The notes beneath the pieces are model-generated. The model was not told the DNA's origin. It was given only the letters and a program-made list of their open reading frames with translations, and made no database searches. A stretch of 64,000 bases of DNA from Anisakis pegreffii (taxonomy: Eukaryota > Nematoda > Chromadorea > Rhabditida > Anisakidae), in NCBI GenBank assembly GCA_035041965.1, contig JAPYMA010001761.1, positions 62,001 through 126,000 of the forward strand, in the 5' to 3' direction. The position numbers were made by a program, and so were the translations under genes. Below are positions 1-12,185 of this stretch, in pieces; positions within the stretch are counted from its first letter, which is position 1, and every line of letters starts with the position of its first letter.

Positions 1-287
1 AATACTGAAATTTGCTGAGATCCTTGTCTTCGTTTCACATCAGTGCATTGTTAGTCGCACATTATTCGAGTGGAACCAAGCAATAAACACTCATTGAGAC
101 AATGAACTAAGGCTTGAAGAGGAACTAACCACGTTATAGTTAACGTAAACAGAAATATTGTGGTCAATCCGAACACAACGCGAAATAATGCTAGGTTATT
201 GCTTCGGGTTTTTAGCTTTCATCAGTGCATACAAATCCTGCTTTGTCACTATAGATAGGTGTTGTCAACCTTATAAAATGAGCATTT

Positions 288-508
288 TCATGCTGTTCTG
301 CGAACATTTTCAAGATATTCATTTGAAAATGGCCAAATTTCACATCGCTCAGACAGTGGCGTGCGAATACTCTGTTGTTGTCGAATTTCAGATTCATCTG
401 AAGAGTTGTTGAATGCGTTATTCTGTTCCCTTCCGCCTTTCAATTGTTCAGTTCCGTTTCGTTTATAGCCTCCTTCGCTTCCGGAACTGCTTCTTCTACT
501 GCTTCGAA
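288..508 (-). CDS. Candidate 3'-terminal exon, polar Ser/Arg-rich tail, unrecognised protein
   Basis: A minus-strand open segment follows a good acceptor (pyrimidine-rich stretch then TATTCAG, ending at 509) and runs to a TGA at 288-290. It enters with two bases of a split codon. The product is strongly hydrophilic, starting RSSRRSSSGSEGGYKRNG and ending in YLENVRRTA, with many Ser, Arg, Gln and Glu residues. It looks like a cytoplasmic tail with basophilic phosphorylation-like sites (RRSSS). The upstream exons should lie at higher coordinates. The candidate minus-strand exons at 4141-4186, 5058-5144 and 5575-5722 could belong to the same gene, but I could not link them in phase. Frames overlapping on both strands are also open, so this is a moderate call based on the acceptor and residue composition. 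Confidence 0.4.
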
Positions 509-3500
509 CTGAATAGGAATGAAACAGTTTGACTGGAATAGAAACATCATTAATAGGCATGTATAGCACAATGCAATACCACTACTAATAATATCTGAGT
601 TAATGGAGGAGTGGATGCAATGCTTCATTATAACATGATTAGTCATGACCAAATCGCCATGATATTGTGGCTTAAATAACATTGCATTAAAAAATGTATT
701 GCGTGTTGAGCCATTGAACTTAAAGCTTATCATATTGATTGTGAGCTAATTTAATGTTGAATTATTGCTTAAGAGTTTTCATTAACACTTCAGAGAGTTG
801 ACTTAAGACTACAATTCAGAGCAGCATGAAAGAACGTCGCTCGTGAATTAGTTCTCGAATATGTATTTCAAATGGCATTGATCATTTCAAGCCATTCACA
901 ATGACATTCACATAAAAGGTTATGAGTTATTAAAGAGATTCCGTTATGGTTCGTTTGATATATTTTCAGCGTTTTCATTGTGTGCATACGAACACAACAA
1001 ATGATTATTCTGATATTACCATATAGATTGCTGTCGTGATGAGATATTTTTCGAACGATCATTTGGCATTTCAGTTCCGTTATACCGTGAACAGTGACAT
1101 TTAGCTTTATAATCCATCCGTTTACTTTGATTCATTCAACTGAGTTATTCTTGTAGTCATTCATAATGGATTTCTCAATCACTCAGTCAAATGACATTAA
1201 TTCAGTAATCGTTTCCTTGTTATTGCCTGCCGTAGATCACATGAAATTGCTACAATTTGAAGTGGTTCATAGTTTCAACCTGATTTGAACCACATATTTT
1301 TCTTATTATTATTATTTCTATCATTATTACCAATTGCTGCTGTAATTATTATTATTGCCAATTATTATGTATTGTTTTATTTATTGCATTTTTATTATAA
1401 GTTGTTTTTATTCTTCGTTTTGTTATCAAATATTATTAATATTGCACTGTGATGTTGTCGTTATCTCCTTGACTATCACCCACTGATGTTAGCGAACTGA
1501 ATTGACTCTCGCCACTTTGTGCTGAACCATGCGAATAGTAAATTCCAATTCAATTAAATTGAAACAGTGAGGATGAATATCAACAAAGTGCAATTTTCAA
1601 AGTCCAGAAGTCCAATTTTAAGGGCAATACCTGATTTATTAAATCGATCTATTAATGGATATCAAATTCATTGCTTGAAAAGGGCAATCTATCACTCGTC
1701 TCTTAATGTATTTTCACTTTCACCTATCAAAAACATCACGCAAATGTTACCATAATATGACTAATCGGGTAAGATTGACTATCTATTCACAACGGATGGA
1801 CTGAAGCCTATTGCATGTAGTCAGCTAAAATATGAGGCGAGGCATTCATGATTTTAGAAAATCCAAAAACTCATTATCAGAAACGACGTGAATGTGAGTT
1901 GGCAGTGAACGTCGTTTTTGTGAATGCTTGTGATGTCCTTAGTTAAAGTGCATCTAATGTTCTTGACTGTTAATCAGTGACATAAAAATGCTCAATTCAT
2001 ATAGAAGCTCTATTCATATCGAATTATACTGCTCGAATAGCTGCTAAGTTCAATTTCGTGCAGTTTATCCGTAGTCAAGCTATTGAATGTTAATACACAG
2101 TAGTAGGTATGTGATGGGCTGACGTTTTCTGAGTATTTTACATAATGGAGGTCATCGCGATCTCCAAGAAAAGATCAGAGAATGGATTAGGTGAATACAA
2201 TGTTTGAAACACTGGATAAGGCGGTAATAATCTGACATCGTGTTGATCAACATACACGAGCATGGTTATGGACTGCTGACGTTTCAGATTCCCTCAATGA
2301 CTACCTTGGAAATAGTCAGTTCATGAGTTCAATACTAAAAGTGGATGGCATATAATTCGCAGACGATATCCTCAATTCCGTAAGTATTTCAGTGAAACGA
2401 ACGATCAAACGTTGATTGCAATGAGGTGTTCTCGGGAGATTTGCACGAATTGATTGGAACATTTGAGAAAATTGGTTTAACCTCGATGATTTACATTAAT
2501 TCTGATTATTTCAACTGGCGGGATCGGTATTTTCAGTGTTTTTTGTGCAAGGCTTTTGAAAGGAGAGACAGCAGAGTGTTGCTGAAAAGCCTCTTGATGG
2601 TTACGTTTAATACCATACGCAACTGCTTCACTTAAATTGATCACACAGATGATCTTACTGATATGACAGTGTTTCATCCGTAATCGAACGAATGCAAACG
2701 GAATATCTTCAATCTCCATATCGCGATCATTTTCAATCTCCGTTTCGAGCCATTCCCGAGAGTGAAAAAACGGTCACAGAGAGAACACGAAATGACGTGA
2801 CGACGAATGACGAAGTAAAAGTGATGACATTTCAAAATTTTTGCTCACTGAAAAATGAAAGCCGAAATAGTGCGATTATGTGATAATTTATCCGCTTGTC
2901 TTCGTTTGAACGGAAAACGACAAATATTATTGAATATAAATGAATGAGTAATTGAAGAAGAGTACGTTCACAAAACTATCTGAAATGCCGTCCTATTGTC
3001 TCAAGTCTCTAAATCCCGACATCTTTCAATAAGTAACTCAGGAATCGTGCTCGACATTCAAAAGTCACGAAGTACTCTCACTGTTTTTTCCCTGTTTTCC
3101 GTATACACTGTGCGCAATCAATGCTATCTAACTAGAGAGACTAGATAGATCAACGATCGGTCAGATACACTGCAGTGTATCTGCTCGAAAAGCATTCATG
3201 AATGGTTTAGTGACCTGCAATAGTATGCAGATGAATCTGGATGCAATGTTCAAAAATTGAATACATATTTAGAAATCACGTGATTGATTACAATCGAAAC
3301 CTTTTGAACAAATATTCAAGGCATCCAATTAAATTAGGACATTTACGGCTTCTTTCAGGGCACTTCTTTGAAAATGATTCTCAGTTTCGAAAATTGCAAT
3401 TTTCGAATTTTAGGAATGATGAGATTATTCGAGCGACAGAATTAATCAAAATTATTTTTGATTAAATCTGACGCTAGAATAATCTTCTCATTCTTGACGA

Positions 3501-4140
3501 GTGCATTTTTTTATCTTGCTAATGACATTTTCACCATATAAATTTTTGTCACAGATGAGAAATTTTTTTGATAATTAATAAAATCTTCTTTCATAGATAA
3601 AATACATTTGCATTTGCTTTTTTAAAATCTTATTCTACATGTTCATAGCGGACTTTTTTTACATATTTTCGCATGCCTAAAAAATGCGTTCTGCAAAATT
3701 TGAAATTCTGAATCAACGAAAGAAAGTCAAGAGTCGAAAGTGGTCTGTCACGATCAATGTCCATTAGCAAAAGAGAGATTGAAAATTAAAATGTCACGAA
3801 ACCATTCGAACGAATCGGATGCATTATGAAAAGCGTCATTAACAAGAACCAATAGTGTTCAGTAGATTTATTGAAAATTTTGGTTTTTATCAAAAAACAA
3901 CATCTTTGATAGAAAACGCTATCCATCAATAAATAACATTTACATACAAACCTGTCAAATAAATCATTATGTGAGGAAAACAATTGTGCTCTCACCAAAT
4001 AACTTTCAAATAGCTGTCAATTAAATTAATGAATAAATGCAATTTCCTCGATTAGCATTTTATATGGCCAAACTTTGAGCAGAATAAGCTCCAGAGTTTC
4101 TTTTCATGACAACAATTGCTTCTTCGATGAACACTTAAAC
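509..4140. other. Mostly non-coding; possible minus-strand intronic sequence
   Basis: AT-rich sequence with only short open frames. A minus-strand frame at about 2477-2660 is somewhat coding-like (segment EAFQQHSAVSPFKSLAQKT) and follows a weak acceptor, but I could not join it to anything. An ATT/TTA microsatellite lies at 1300-1372. If the exons at 288-508 and 4141-5722 form one gene, this stretch is mainly its introns. Confidence 0.35.
1300..1372. repeat. Imperfect ATT/TTA microsatellite
   Basis: Two runs of ATT/TTA triplets are separated by a short interrupted segment. Simple repeat; nothing coding is visible. Confidence 0.8.
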
Positions 4141-4186
4141 GTAGCTAATCGCCTTTCGGATTTGAAGAGCACTCTTCTCCGGATTA
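4141..4186 (-). CDS. Candidate 45-base internal exon, unrecognised
   Basis: The minus strand shows an acceptor (ATCCTCATTGTCAG), one base of a split codon, fifteen codons reading NPEKSALQIRKAISY, then a donor GTTTAA. The peptide is helix-prone and basic. The plus strand of the same interval is also open and ends at a GTATGT-like donor near 4200, so strand is uncertain. It could be part of the gene suggested by the exons at 288-508 and 5058-5722. Confidence 0.25.
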
Positions 4187-5057
4187 CTGACAATGAGGAT
4201 GTATGTGATTTTCATTTCTATCATTTAATGAGCGAATGCTTCATGATCATCGTCAGTGAACGTATCATCCACGAGGTTCATCTAAGTCTTTAAATACATT
4301 CATTCCTTTCGATGAAAATTTGATGCTAAATAGAGAAGGAATTGCGTTCAGCGGATTCATGAGTGAACGCAGTTGCAGGAATGTCGAATGGGCATAAATC
4401 ATTTAATTTAAAATATAATTTAAAATCTTTAAATTTAAAAATTAATATGATTAAAAATCAATTTGTTCTCCACTCATCTGTATGCACTCATCTGCCATCC
4501 CATCCATCATTCATCTACCGGATATGGAAAGTTTAGAAGTTGCGAATTAATTCCTGTTATGAGCTCAATAAAGAGTGAAAGTGCTAAGCGGTGTCTGCAT
4601 CGTGAGAAAATGACCATAGTTATTTATTAACGCAGTAAATATTTCCTGTTTCATTACTCAATGGGAATCTGACAAAAAAGTCTTTTGACCACACATTTTT
4701 TGACCACAATTTCAGCCTCATCTCTCTTATTCCCAGATGTGAAAGGAGTGTGGGAATTGATCTATTGATGAAGAAGTTTTACTGTTGAGAAATCTTCAGT
4801 AGTAAGAAAACGATGGTCAAACAATCATTGTGAAAAATTGTTAGACAATTGCTGAAAATTTGCGAAAAAATTAATCAACAATGATTTAACACACTCTTAA
4901 GTTCCGCCCCTGACCGCCCTAAAGTTTTCTCAAGAGGGAATTTCCTCTCTATCATTGTGAATGTTCACAAAGTAGACTCAATATGGATTCAGTTAGACTG
5001 AATTCTTTGCTGAACTATGATGTGTAGCCACACCAGACATACTGAATGATTACTCAC

Positions 5058-5144
5058 CAGGAGATGAAGATAGTTCTTGACGAGTTTAATGAGTTTTTCC
5101 AGGAATCGCTTTATTTTCCTTGAAGCATACCCCCAAGCAATGAA
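5058..5144 (-). CDS. Candidate 87-base internal exon, amphipathic basic helix
   Basis: On the minus strand an acceptor (TTATTATCCATAG) is followed by exactly 29 codons and a near-consensus donor CTG|GTGAGT. It enters and leaves in phase 0. The peptide begins FIAWGYASRKIKRFLEKLIK and continues Leu/Lys-rich, as in an amphipathic helix. It is phase-compatible with the candidate exon at 5575-5722, which also ends in phase 0. I do not recognise the family. Confidence 0.35.
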
Positions 5145-5574
5145 CTATGGATAATAAGGTATCATTGAGCTTATCTGTGCTGTTGGGGGCACGGGAAAGG
5201 TTCACTGGGTGCTAAGTGATCACTATGAGCATAGGATTTCCGCGATTGTGATCGAGATTCTTTAGCATGTGCACTTTGTTTCATGCAACGAATCAGTTCA
5301 GTGATATGAAACAGTTCAACGATAAACTAATCATATGATTGCTGTTATTGTGATGCCCTTAACTTATCACGATTACAGTTCAATGAATTCAGTGCTAAAT
5401 TGTTCCGAACGAGTACCTCTGAATTCGTTTCAGTAGCTATTTCAACTCCTTCTGCCTTCTGTGATCTAAATGACCACCGAAGTTAAGCATCACCAAAGTT
5501 ACGCCGCATTTCATGCATCGTTCCATTTCGTTTCATGATGAATTCTTTCAATGTTTTCATTTTTACGTTTCAAC

Positions 5575-5722
5575 CTGTTGTGCCTTCCCCGTTGAATAGT
5601 TTTTATCACTGTTGAACAGTTTTTGGTATGGAGATGTACGAATGAAGTGGTATTCTAAAATGCTTTTACGGTGCTGATGCGAATATTCATATTCTGTCGT
5701 TGTTGTCTTTACTGTACTCCAT
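5575..5722 (-). CDS. Candidate 148-base internal exon, unrecognised
   Basis: On the minus strand a CCAG acceptor ends at 5723. One base plus 49 codons follow (WSTVKTTTTEYEYSHQHRKS, then a Tyr/Lys-rich segment ending GKAQQ), then CAG|GTTGAA. It leaves in phase 0 and would splice in frame to the exon at 5058-5144. The open frame extends a little upstream of this acceptor. A neighbouring minus-strand frame at 5756-5947 contains a short hydrophobic stretch (STIGCIFGIFASAFS) and may be another exon, but the two frames differ. Confidence 0.35.
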
Positions 5723-6236
5723 CTGGATTTCGCTCGTGTTTGTGGAGTATCCAATCTAGTCTATCGATACTCTTTGTTCCTTATCTGCAGTTGAATAGGT
5801 CAATATGAATGAATTGGTTTGGTTTGGTTTCGGATCCCGGAAACGATTTATTTTCACTTCACTGAATGCGCTTGCAAATATTCCAAATATACACCCAATT
5901 GTTGATGCTCCCAACCTCGTATGCGCAAGCTTTCTGATCTTGCACACAGGTGGCAGTGGTAATGTTGATCTTTGACGCGATCATTCGGAACTAAGTGGAG
6001 AAATACTTTCTTATAGTTGAAGCGTGATAACTGAAATACTTCCTCAGGTAACCCATCCTGGTTTATTGTTCATTTCATCATTTCATACCGTTTTAATGGG
6101 TTGATTTGTTGTATTTTGGATGATCATGAATAACGAAGTCGCTATCACTATGACGGTTCACAACGTGACTCTCAATTGTTATTTGTTCGTAGTAGATCGT
6201 TAAAGACATTTTCAAATCCGCAATGACGTTCAAAAA

Positions 6237-6247
6237 GATATTTGCAG
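6237..6247 (+). promoter_or_regulatory. Probable trans-splice or 5'-UTR acceptor of the receptor gene
   Basis: ATATTTGCAG precedes the proposed receptor ATG by 8 bases. Acceptors this close to the start codon are typical of spliced-leader addition in nematodes. A cis-spliced 5'-UTR exon is the alternative. Confidence 0.4.
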
Positions 6248-6255
6248 GATTCAAA

Positions 6256-9200
6256 ATGAATTCGGAGGCGACTGAGAGTGCATATAACGATTCAACTATA
6301 CCAGAAAGTTCATCTCATCAACTGACTGATCTGGACGCTGGAAGTTGGTGCATAATTTTACCTTAATGCTGTTATTCTGCCGTTGATTTCTGCTGTTATC
6401 GCGATAGTTCGGCCAAATTTAAGTGAGTAGTGACTGCTCAAATTTTTGATAGTTCGGTTGGAGTTATGAGAGTCAAAACTTAGTCAAGAGCAGTTCGGTG
6501 AAATGACTCAATCTGTTACTTATAAAATGGTTTATCTACAAAACACAAACACGCTGAGCTCTATGTAAAGCATTCATGCTTGAGTGGTTGGTGATTTCAA
6601 ATGCATTATGATGTGTATGTGGTCACTGGTGGTATTTATAGAGACCGGGGAGTTGGTAGATTTGATGAAATGTGACAGAAAATGTCAGAGTTTGACGGAT
6701 ACTATGAAAACATCAATAGAACTGGATAAAATTCATAAGTTTCAGGCAATGATTTTGTTAAGAAAGCCTCCGTGGTGTGTGCATTCGTGATGATCCTAAT
6801 GTGTTTATGCGGTGCCGTTGGTAATTCACTATCGCTATATATCTATTGGGGACCGTCATTTCGGAATCGTTCAATCAACTTGTTGCTAGCCGCCTTAAGT
6901 GCCTCTGATCTATTCTTGTGCATTCTCGCCATTCCCGTCTTCTCAATCACCCAAATTCAGGTCTATTGTCCTGGTGAGTTCGTCGATTTCGGCTTGAACG
7001 GATTGAAGGTTTCAGTTGCTTCTTAGATTTTGTCCATGTCCAAATTTGCTCAAATTCTTTGTAAATCGTGCTGAATTTTCGAGGTGTGATGACCCGCATC
7101 ATTTTTTCACAGTTAGGAAATGAATAACGATAAAGCAGCGCTCGGATGAAGACTGTAAAAAAGTCTGCCTGATTGACTGCGTCTGACGCTTGCTTTTTGC
7201 TGGTTTTGAGATAAATTGAAACGTTGGGAAATTGAAAAATTTAGAATGCACTTTTCGGGAATTGATAATCTTAATTTATTTCCAAACGAATAGATTAATG
7301 AGATACGAAATTCTATTCATTCCAATGAGTATTTTTAAGCCAAATTCAAGAGATTGATGTCATGAAAATGTGTGTGCCATTGATATAATTAATCAGCAAA
7401 AAAAATTTCAGGGCTATCGCACTATCTTTCTGGGCACATTCTCTTATTCGCTTATCCAGTAACGGTGATGCTACAGAGTATGAGCGTTTGGCTATTGGTC
7501 AGCATCACAATTGATCGCTATTTAGCCGTCTGTCATCCGTTCCAAGTGCGAATGTACTGTACAAAGTATGCGGTCTTCGTAATTCTTTTTACGGTTCACC
7601 GTATTTTCGGATTCATTTTTTGGAGGATTCGCTTCACCCTCTCCTTTTCCATCAGACTTTTGCGACCAACCCAGAGAAGTTGTTCTATCACTGTCACCTC
7701 ATTTTGACAGATATTCACTCGAGGTGAGCAAAATTGAAGCTTAGTTCAGTTGACGGATTGCATTGAATCAATTTGAGTTTCATGAAGTCACAATTGAATT
7801 TTGCTCAATTTCAGGTCTCGTGCTGCAGTGACCATTTTGTTGATAGTGCTATTTTCAATCGCTTACAATTTTGTGCGATTCTGGGAGTTCACACTCTCAG
7901 AATCCTCTGAATTAGCCACATTTGAAGAGTCAATTGTGCCACTGCTACGAGGCGATCATCTATTCATGTTGCTCTATCAAAATATCGCCACACTGATCAC
8001 ACAGTTCTTCTTGCCTCTTTCGGTGTTGGGTCTTCTCAACTTACAGGCAAGGGACAATTTTCAGATCAGCATGATTTGTGTATGTTCGTATTACTTCTCA
8101 AATCTAAGAACCTATGTTTGAATTTGCGTTCATTAGATATGCCGATGCTTTGGTAAGTACTCGAGCAATTCTTCAGCTGATTAGGTCACTACAAAGACCG
8201 TTCGTGTTCTGAAGTAATTTTGCTGGTTTTCAGGTTGCCAGGACTATGTTAGAGGCCGGTGTTCAACGGCGTGAGCTGGTCGCATCAGAGAGGCGAGAAT
8301 ATAATACCGCTAAGATGATGCTATACGTTGTCATAGGTAGTACTTCTACATGTCATATTTCGTTTTTGACCGCTTAAACCTATTTTTATGACACTTGTTA
8401 TATCAGCGCATTTTTTCCTCAGTTGCACTCTCGCTTACTGTAGGGGTATTAAATGTGATTGTTATGGTAACCATGTAATCAACAATTCGAAGCCATTTAT
8501 TTAGGGAAGTTGCATTTTTCCCATAGTTCACTCATAAACATGCAGTGATGGATGATTAACAATACTTACCATTCGATATGAAACAAAGTAATGGACGCGG
8601 GCGTTCAGTATGCCAATCTGATCTCAGTCTTTCGTTGATATAAGCGATTATTATCCGCTTTCGCATTCGTACTTCCTGGATTAACACTTTGAATGGCCGA
8701 TTTTCAGTGTTCATATTTTGCTACACACTCTCGATGGTATTGAATTTAGCGGAAATTCTGGATGAAGAACTCTTCAGACAACCGATTGGATATCTTTTAA
8801 ATGATGTGAATAATATTTTAATCGTTCTCAACTCGTCCTCTTCATTTGTTTTCTATACGAAATATTCATCGAGGTGAGCTTCGTCTTCTTTTTCTGCAGA
8901 ATTCTTTCCAAACTTTCATTTCGTGCGATTCTGTAAATAAGATATTACCGAAAGTTCATCCAGCTGATGCAAAATTAACAGTTTCAAAACCACTCCAGGG
9001 ATACTGCTCGTATATTTTTTCATGATTTCCTTTCAGTGTGAGATTGCCCACAGATTTAGTTGACAAATCTGTCATAATAAGCTGTTTCGACTAGGAATTT
9101 CATAAAACTCATTGCATAAAATCCTCCATTATCAGTCGTGATCAGAAGTGATCAAAACTGCCGTTGATAAGCATATCAGCCCCTGTATGTTTGAAATTAC

Positions 9201-9422
9201 AGATTCCGTGCTCAACTGAAGACGATGTGTTTTATTCGTCTGTTCACATCACGTTGTAAGTGGTGTTTTCGGAGTCGACATCAAAGAGCTGCTCCTCAGA
9301 GAGGCTTCAACTTAGATAATAGCACAGGGCGGAGCACTCCTCGATCCTCATTACAATACAGCTCCGTTTACCAGACAAAGTTGACTGGAATATCGCTGTT
9401 AACCGAACTAAAGCAGAAATGA
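6256..9422 (+). CDS. FMRFamide-type neuropeptide G-protein-coupled receptor
   Basis: Class A (rhodopsin-family) receptor, predicted plasma-membrane sensor of an RFamide-like peptide. Coding exons are 6256-6343, 6746-6973, 7412-7565, 7815-8046, 8234-8336, 8708-8873 and 9203-9422. All junction phases agree, giving about 396 residues. The N-terminus has a sequon (N11-D-S). TM1 (about 39-62) holds GNSLSLY. TM2 has LSASD. TM3 ends in DRYLAVCHPF (residues 140-149). TM4 is about 160-178 with YNFVRFWE, and TM5 contains FFLPL. TM6 is about 257-280, and TM7 ends NSSSSFVFY (310-318), the N-S-S variant of NPxxY seen in FMRFamide receptors. The tail is Cys/Arg-rich (CKWCFRSRHQR), so palmitoylation is possible. 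The start was chosen because an acceptor (TATTTGCAG) lies 8 bases upstream. The first intron uses a weak GTTGGT donor, making exon 1 the least certain. Exon 4 appears to end at a GC donor. The ligand subtype cannot be told. Confidence 0.88.
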
Positions 9423-9633
9423 CTAGTGACATCCGACGAGGTTCATCGATAATTTTTATCGGATTGAACTTTCGGTTGTTGAATGTAATTTCATGTTTTT
9501 GTGTCCTGCACCAACGTCATCTTGCCATGTGACGTTGAGATTTTGTGCAAACAGTTTTTGTATATATATAATGATTAATACTGTGCTATAATACGTGTCA
9601 TGCTGACTTGATACTGTCTGGCGATATCTTGCT

Positions 9634-9640
9634 AATAAAA
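9634..9640 (+). terminator. Candidate poly(A) signal of the receptor gene
   Basis: AATAAAA lies about 210 bases after the receptor stop codon in an AT-rich stretch with no competing gene. The position is reasonable for a nematode 3' UTR; the cleavage site is not visible. Confidence 0.4.
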
Positions 9641-9930
9641 GAATGATATATCATATCGTGGACTATGAAACTCACTAAGATTGAATAGTTTATCAGACAA
9701 TGCATGCATGTTGATTAGACATTCTCTTAAATGCTTGAATATAAATCGATGTTATTCATTTAATTCGGACGATCAGAAACTTTCATTCAAGCACCTTTCA
9801 GTTGATGTTGATTAGTTGAAGAGATAGCTGTCTACAACAGAGATTCGAATCCATTGGAACAAAGAATTGCTAACATATATTATAATTCCTAATCGCTTCT
9901 CAAAGATACTTTGGTTCACATTGACTTCAG

Positions 9931-10116
9931 ATGAACAAATTCTTTAGTAAACACTTGATCAAGGTTTCTTTTGGATTGTTTATGTACTCATTCTTTGCAG
10001 TTATTACTGATATGTTGCAACATCTCAGAGTGAATTGCTGCTCAAAGAAGAATATTTCAGTTTTTCTCAACCGACGCAACGAATATTCACATTTCATTCA
10101 TTTAATTTGCTTGTGA
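9931..10116 (+). CDS. Possible small secreted or membrane peptide, 61 residues
   Basis: An ATG directly follows an acceptor-like TTGACTTCAG, matching the start context of other genes here. The 61-codon frame begins MNKFFSKHLIKVSFGLFMYS, a basic N-terminus followed by a hydrophobic core like a signal peptide. A Cys-pair and a basic stretch (NCCSKKN) come next. It may be a complete short gene or the first exon of a longer one; a chance frame is quite possible. Confidence 0.22.
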   Translation: MNKFFSKHLIKVSFGLFMYSFFAVITDMLQHLRVNCCSKKNISVFLNRRNEYSHFIHLICL

Positions 10117-12185
10117 GATTCGCATTCTGAATATCTTTGGCGAAAAAAATTTCTTTGAAATTTTCCATCGCGCTCGATCGCCACAAAGATGTTGTCGAAT
10201 TTCGAACGGTGATACAGCAGAGCATAGATGGATTGTAAACAAATACATTTAGAAAGCACTTCATACGGATAGTATCATAAGAACCTGAGAGGCTCACAAA
10301 ATGAATTCAACGGAAACATTTAGCATAACCAACTTAGATGTGTAATGGGTAGTATTTATTACTTTAAGCAAGTACATTAAAACAGCAAGCAAGGAAATGG
10401 AGCACAGAAGCGCTAAAAATTCGCTTATGTTTGTTTGTTCAATGATGTTTCTCTGGACAAATGTCTGGCATGTGGCTATTGAAGTAAGTGGGCCATTCTA
10501 GCGTCTTTCCTTAGCTCAATTGGTTGCTCACATCCGCAGATCAACTGAGCCACATCGATCTGAAAGAAATGCTGATCAGTTTTTGAATCATTGTGATACA
10601 TTTCATCAAAAATTCTTAATTTCAATGAGAAACGCAAGTATACGTAAATGACATACAGTATGGCTTAATGAAATGGCCAGCTTCATGACGTCAACTATTT
10701 GTGAGCAACGTTCTGCAGCATCGAATAGCAGATATTTCTGAGCGAAATGGCCGTCCAATTCCCTTGAAAACAGGAAAAACATTTCCTTGACGTGCATGTT
10801 CTGCGACCGAAAGCGTGGATATAAATAAATAGCTTAAGCAGCAATAAAGCAACTGAGCATAAACTGGGTTACAATTTTCCTAATGGCTCAGATCTTTTAC
10901 GACTGCAGGATAGCTGTTCGGGGTATATCCTGAGGGATTTCGAGGAACTGAAAAAGAGTTGAATCGAATGCATTAGGCAAATTGTCTGGATTGTCTGCAG
11001 AAATTGCGAAAGTTTCAGTTTTTTCAACGGTCCGATAGGTGAGGGACGGCTGAATTGCTGAGTGGAATCGCACGTGATAAGTTGTCATGTGCATGAAATG
11101 TGCATGAAATGAGCAATCATTACCATCGACAGATGTTTGGAACGAGAGTATAATGTTATGGAGCATAATGCTAATCATCCGCAAGAAGTTTGAAATGTAG
11201 GATTTATCTAAATAGGGAAAATGCTGGGAGCAGATGCATGGGTTATTATCAATTTTAGTGAGCTATCATTCCGTTTCAGGGCGGCCAAGATACTGCAACG
11301 CAAAAGTATGTCTTAAGATAATCTTGGAGACTGTGGTTGCATTGATAATATTTCCACTTCTCAACTCTGCTTGGCGGTTTAACTGGAATTTTGAATTCTG
11401 CAAAGATGCACAAAAGAATTCCATGAACATACATGATTCGGGACTGATAATCACCGAACTTCGTGAATGGTTTACCGAAGAAGGACTGGAGCATTTTTAG
11501 CTGAAAATAAAAACATCTGAGTAGTGATTATCACAAATTGGGTGCGTTTTCATTGGCAACATAGGTAACGGTGCTAATAACATGTTTACGGTTTGACATC
11601 TAGGAATAGATCATTGGATGGGTGCGGGAGGGAAAGAAAATCTCTTAAAATTAGAGAGGAGTTTGAAATTTTGACGAAGGGATTAGGGAGAACGGCAAAT
11701 TATTGTGGATTGCCATTTCTTCGTGATTCTTTCATAAGTGTTGAATGAAATTTCAAAAAGTTTTATTTGATCGGAATCAATTGATTCTTTTGATGCCAAT
11801 GAATTGTCTAGGAAATTAAAAGAGCCACAACAGAGATTTGCAGTAATTCATTGCCAGTTTGGCTTTGACGTGAATGTGATTCAATCTACTGAGTCTGATG
11901 GGCTGAAGAAAACGTCAGTAAACCAAGGTACTCTTAATAACCACTAAGTATTCATTTGTTGCCTCTCACAAATACCACATACACAAGCAAAATAATAAAG
12001 CCCAATACCCGAATCGTCACATGAGTGAAATGATACATAAACTTGAAATTTTCTTGACTTAAACCTGGCGCATCACTCGTTTGCTGAAGTTGTCCAATTG
12101 ACTGGGATCATACGGTAAATTTGAAATAACATTGATTTCCACATTGTGGTTTGAGCAGGAATTAGATTCTCTGTAATGCGACTCA
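10117..12185. other. No firm gene; one coding-like minus-strand frame
   Basis: The minus strand at 10897-11184 is open for 95 codons with varied codon use (segment YHVRFHSAIQPSLTYRTVEK) and an internal TTTTTCAG. It could be an exon lying 3' of the Pro/Gly-rich gene, but I found no phase-consistent join. The plus-strand frame at 11234-11500 overlaps other open frames and is unsupported. A short tandem GCATGAAATGT lies near 11090-11112. Confidence 0.3.

Noticed and set aside
7566..7707. Continuation of receptor exon 3 frame past 7565
   Set aside because: It lacks TM4. Splicing at AA|GTATGC to 7815 restores TM4 with the correct phase, so this part is intron.
8136..8152. Possible 16-base mini-exon in the receptor between exons 4 and 5
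   Set aside because: Its length would break the reading frame of the following TM6 exon.
9840..9860. GATTCGAATCC resembling a tRNA B box
   Set aside because: No A box or foldable acceptor stem at the right distance.
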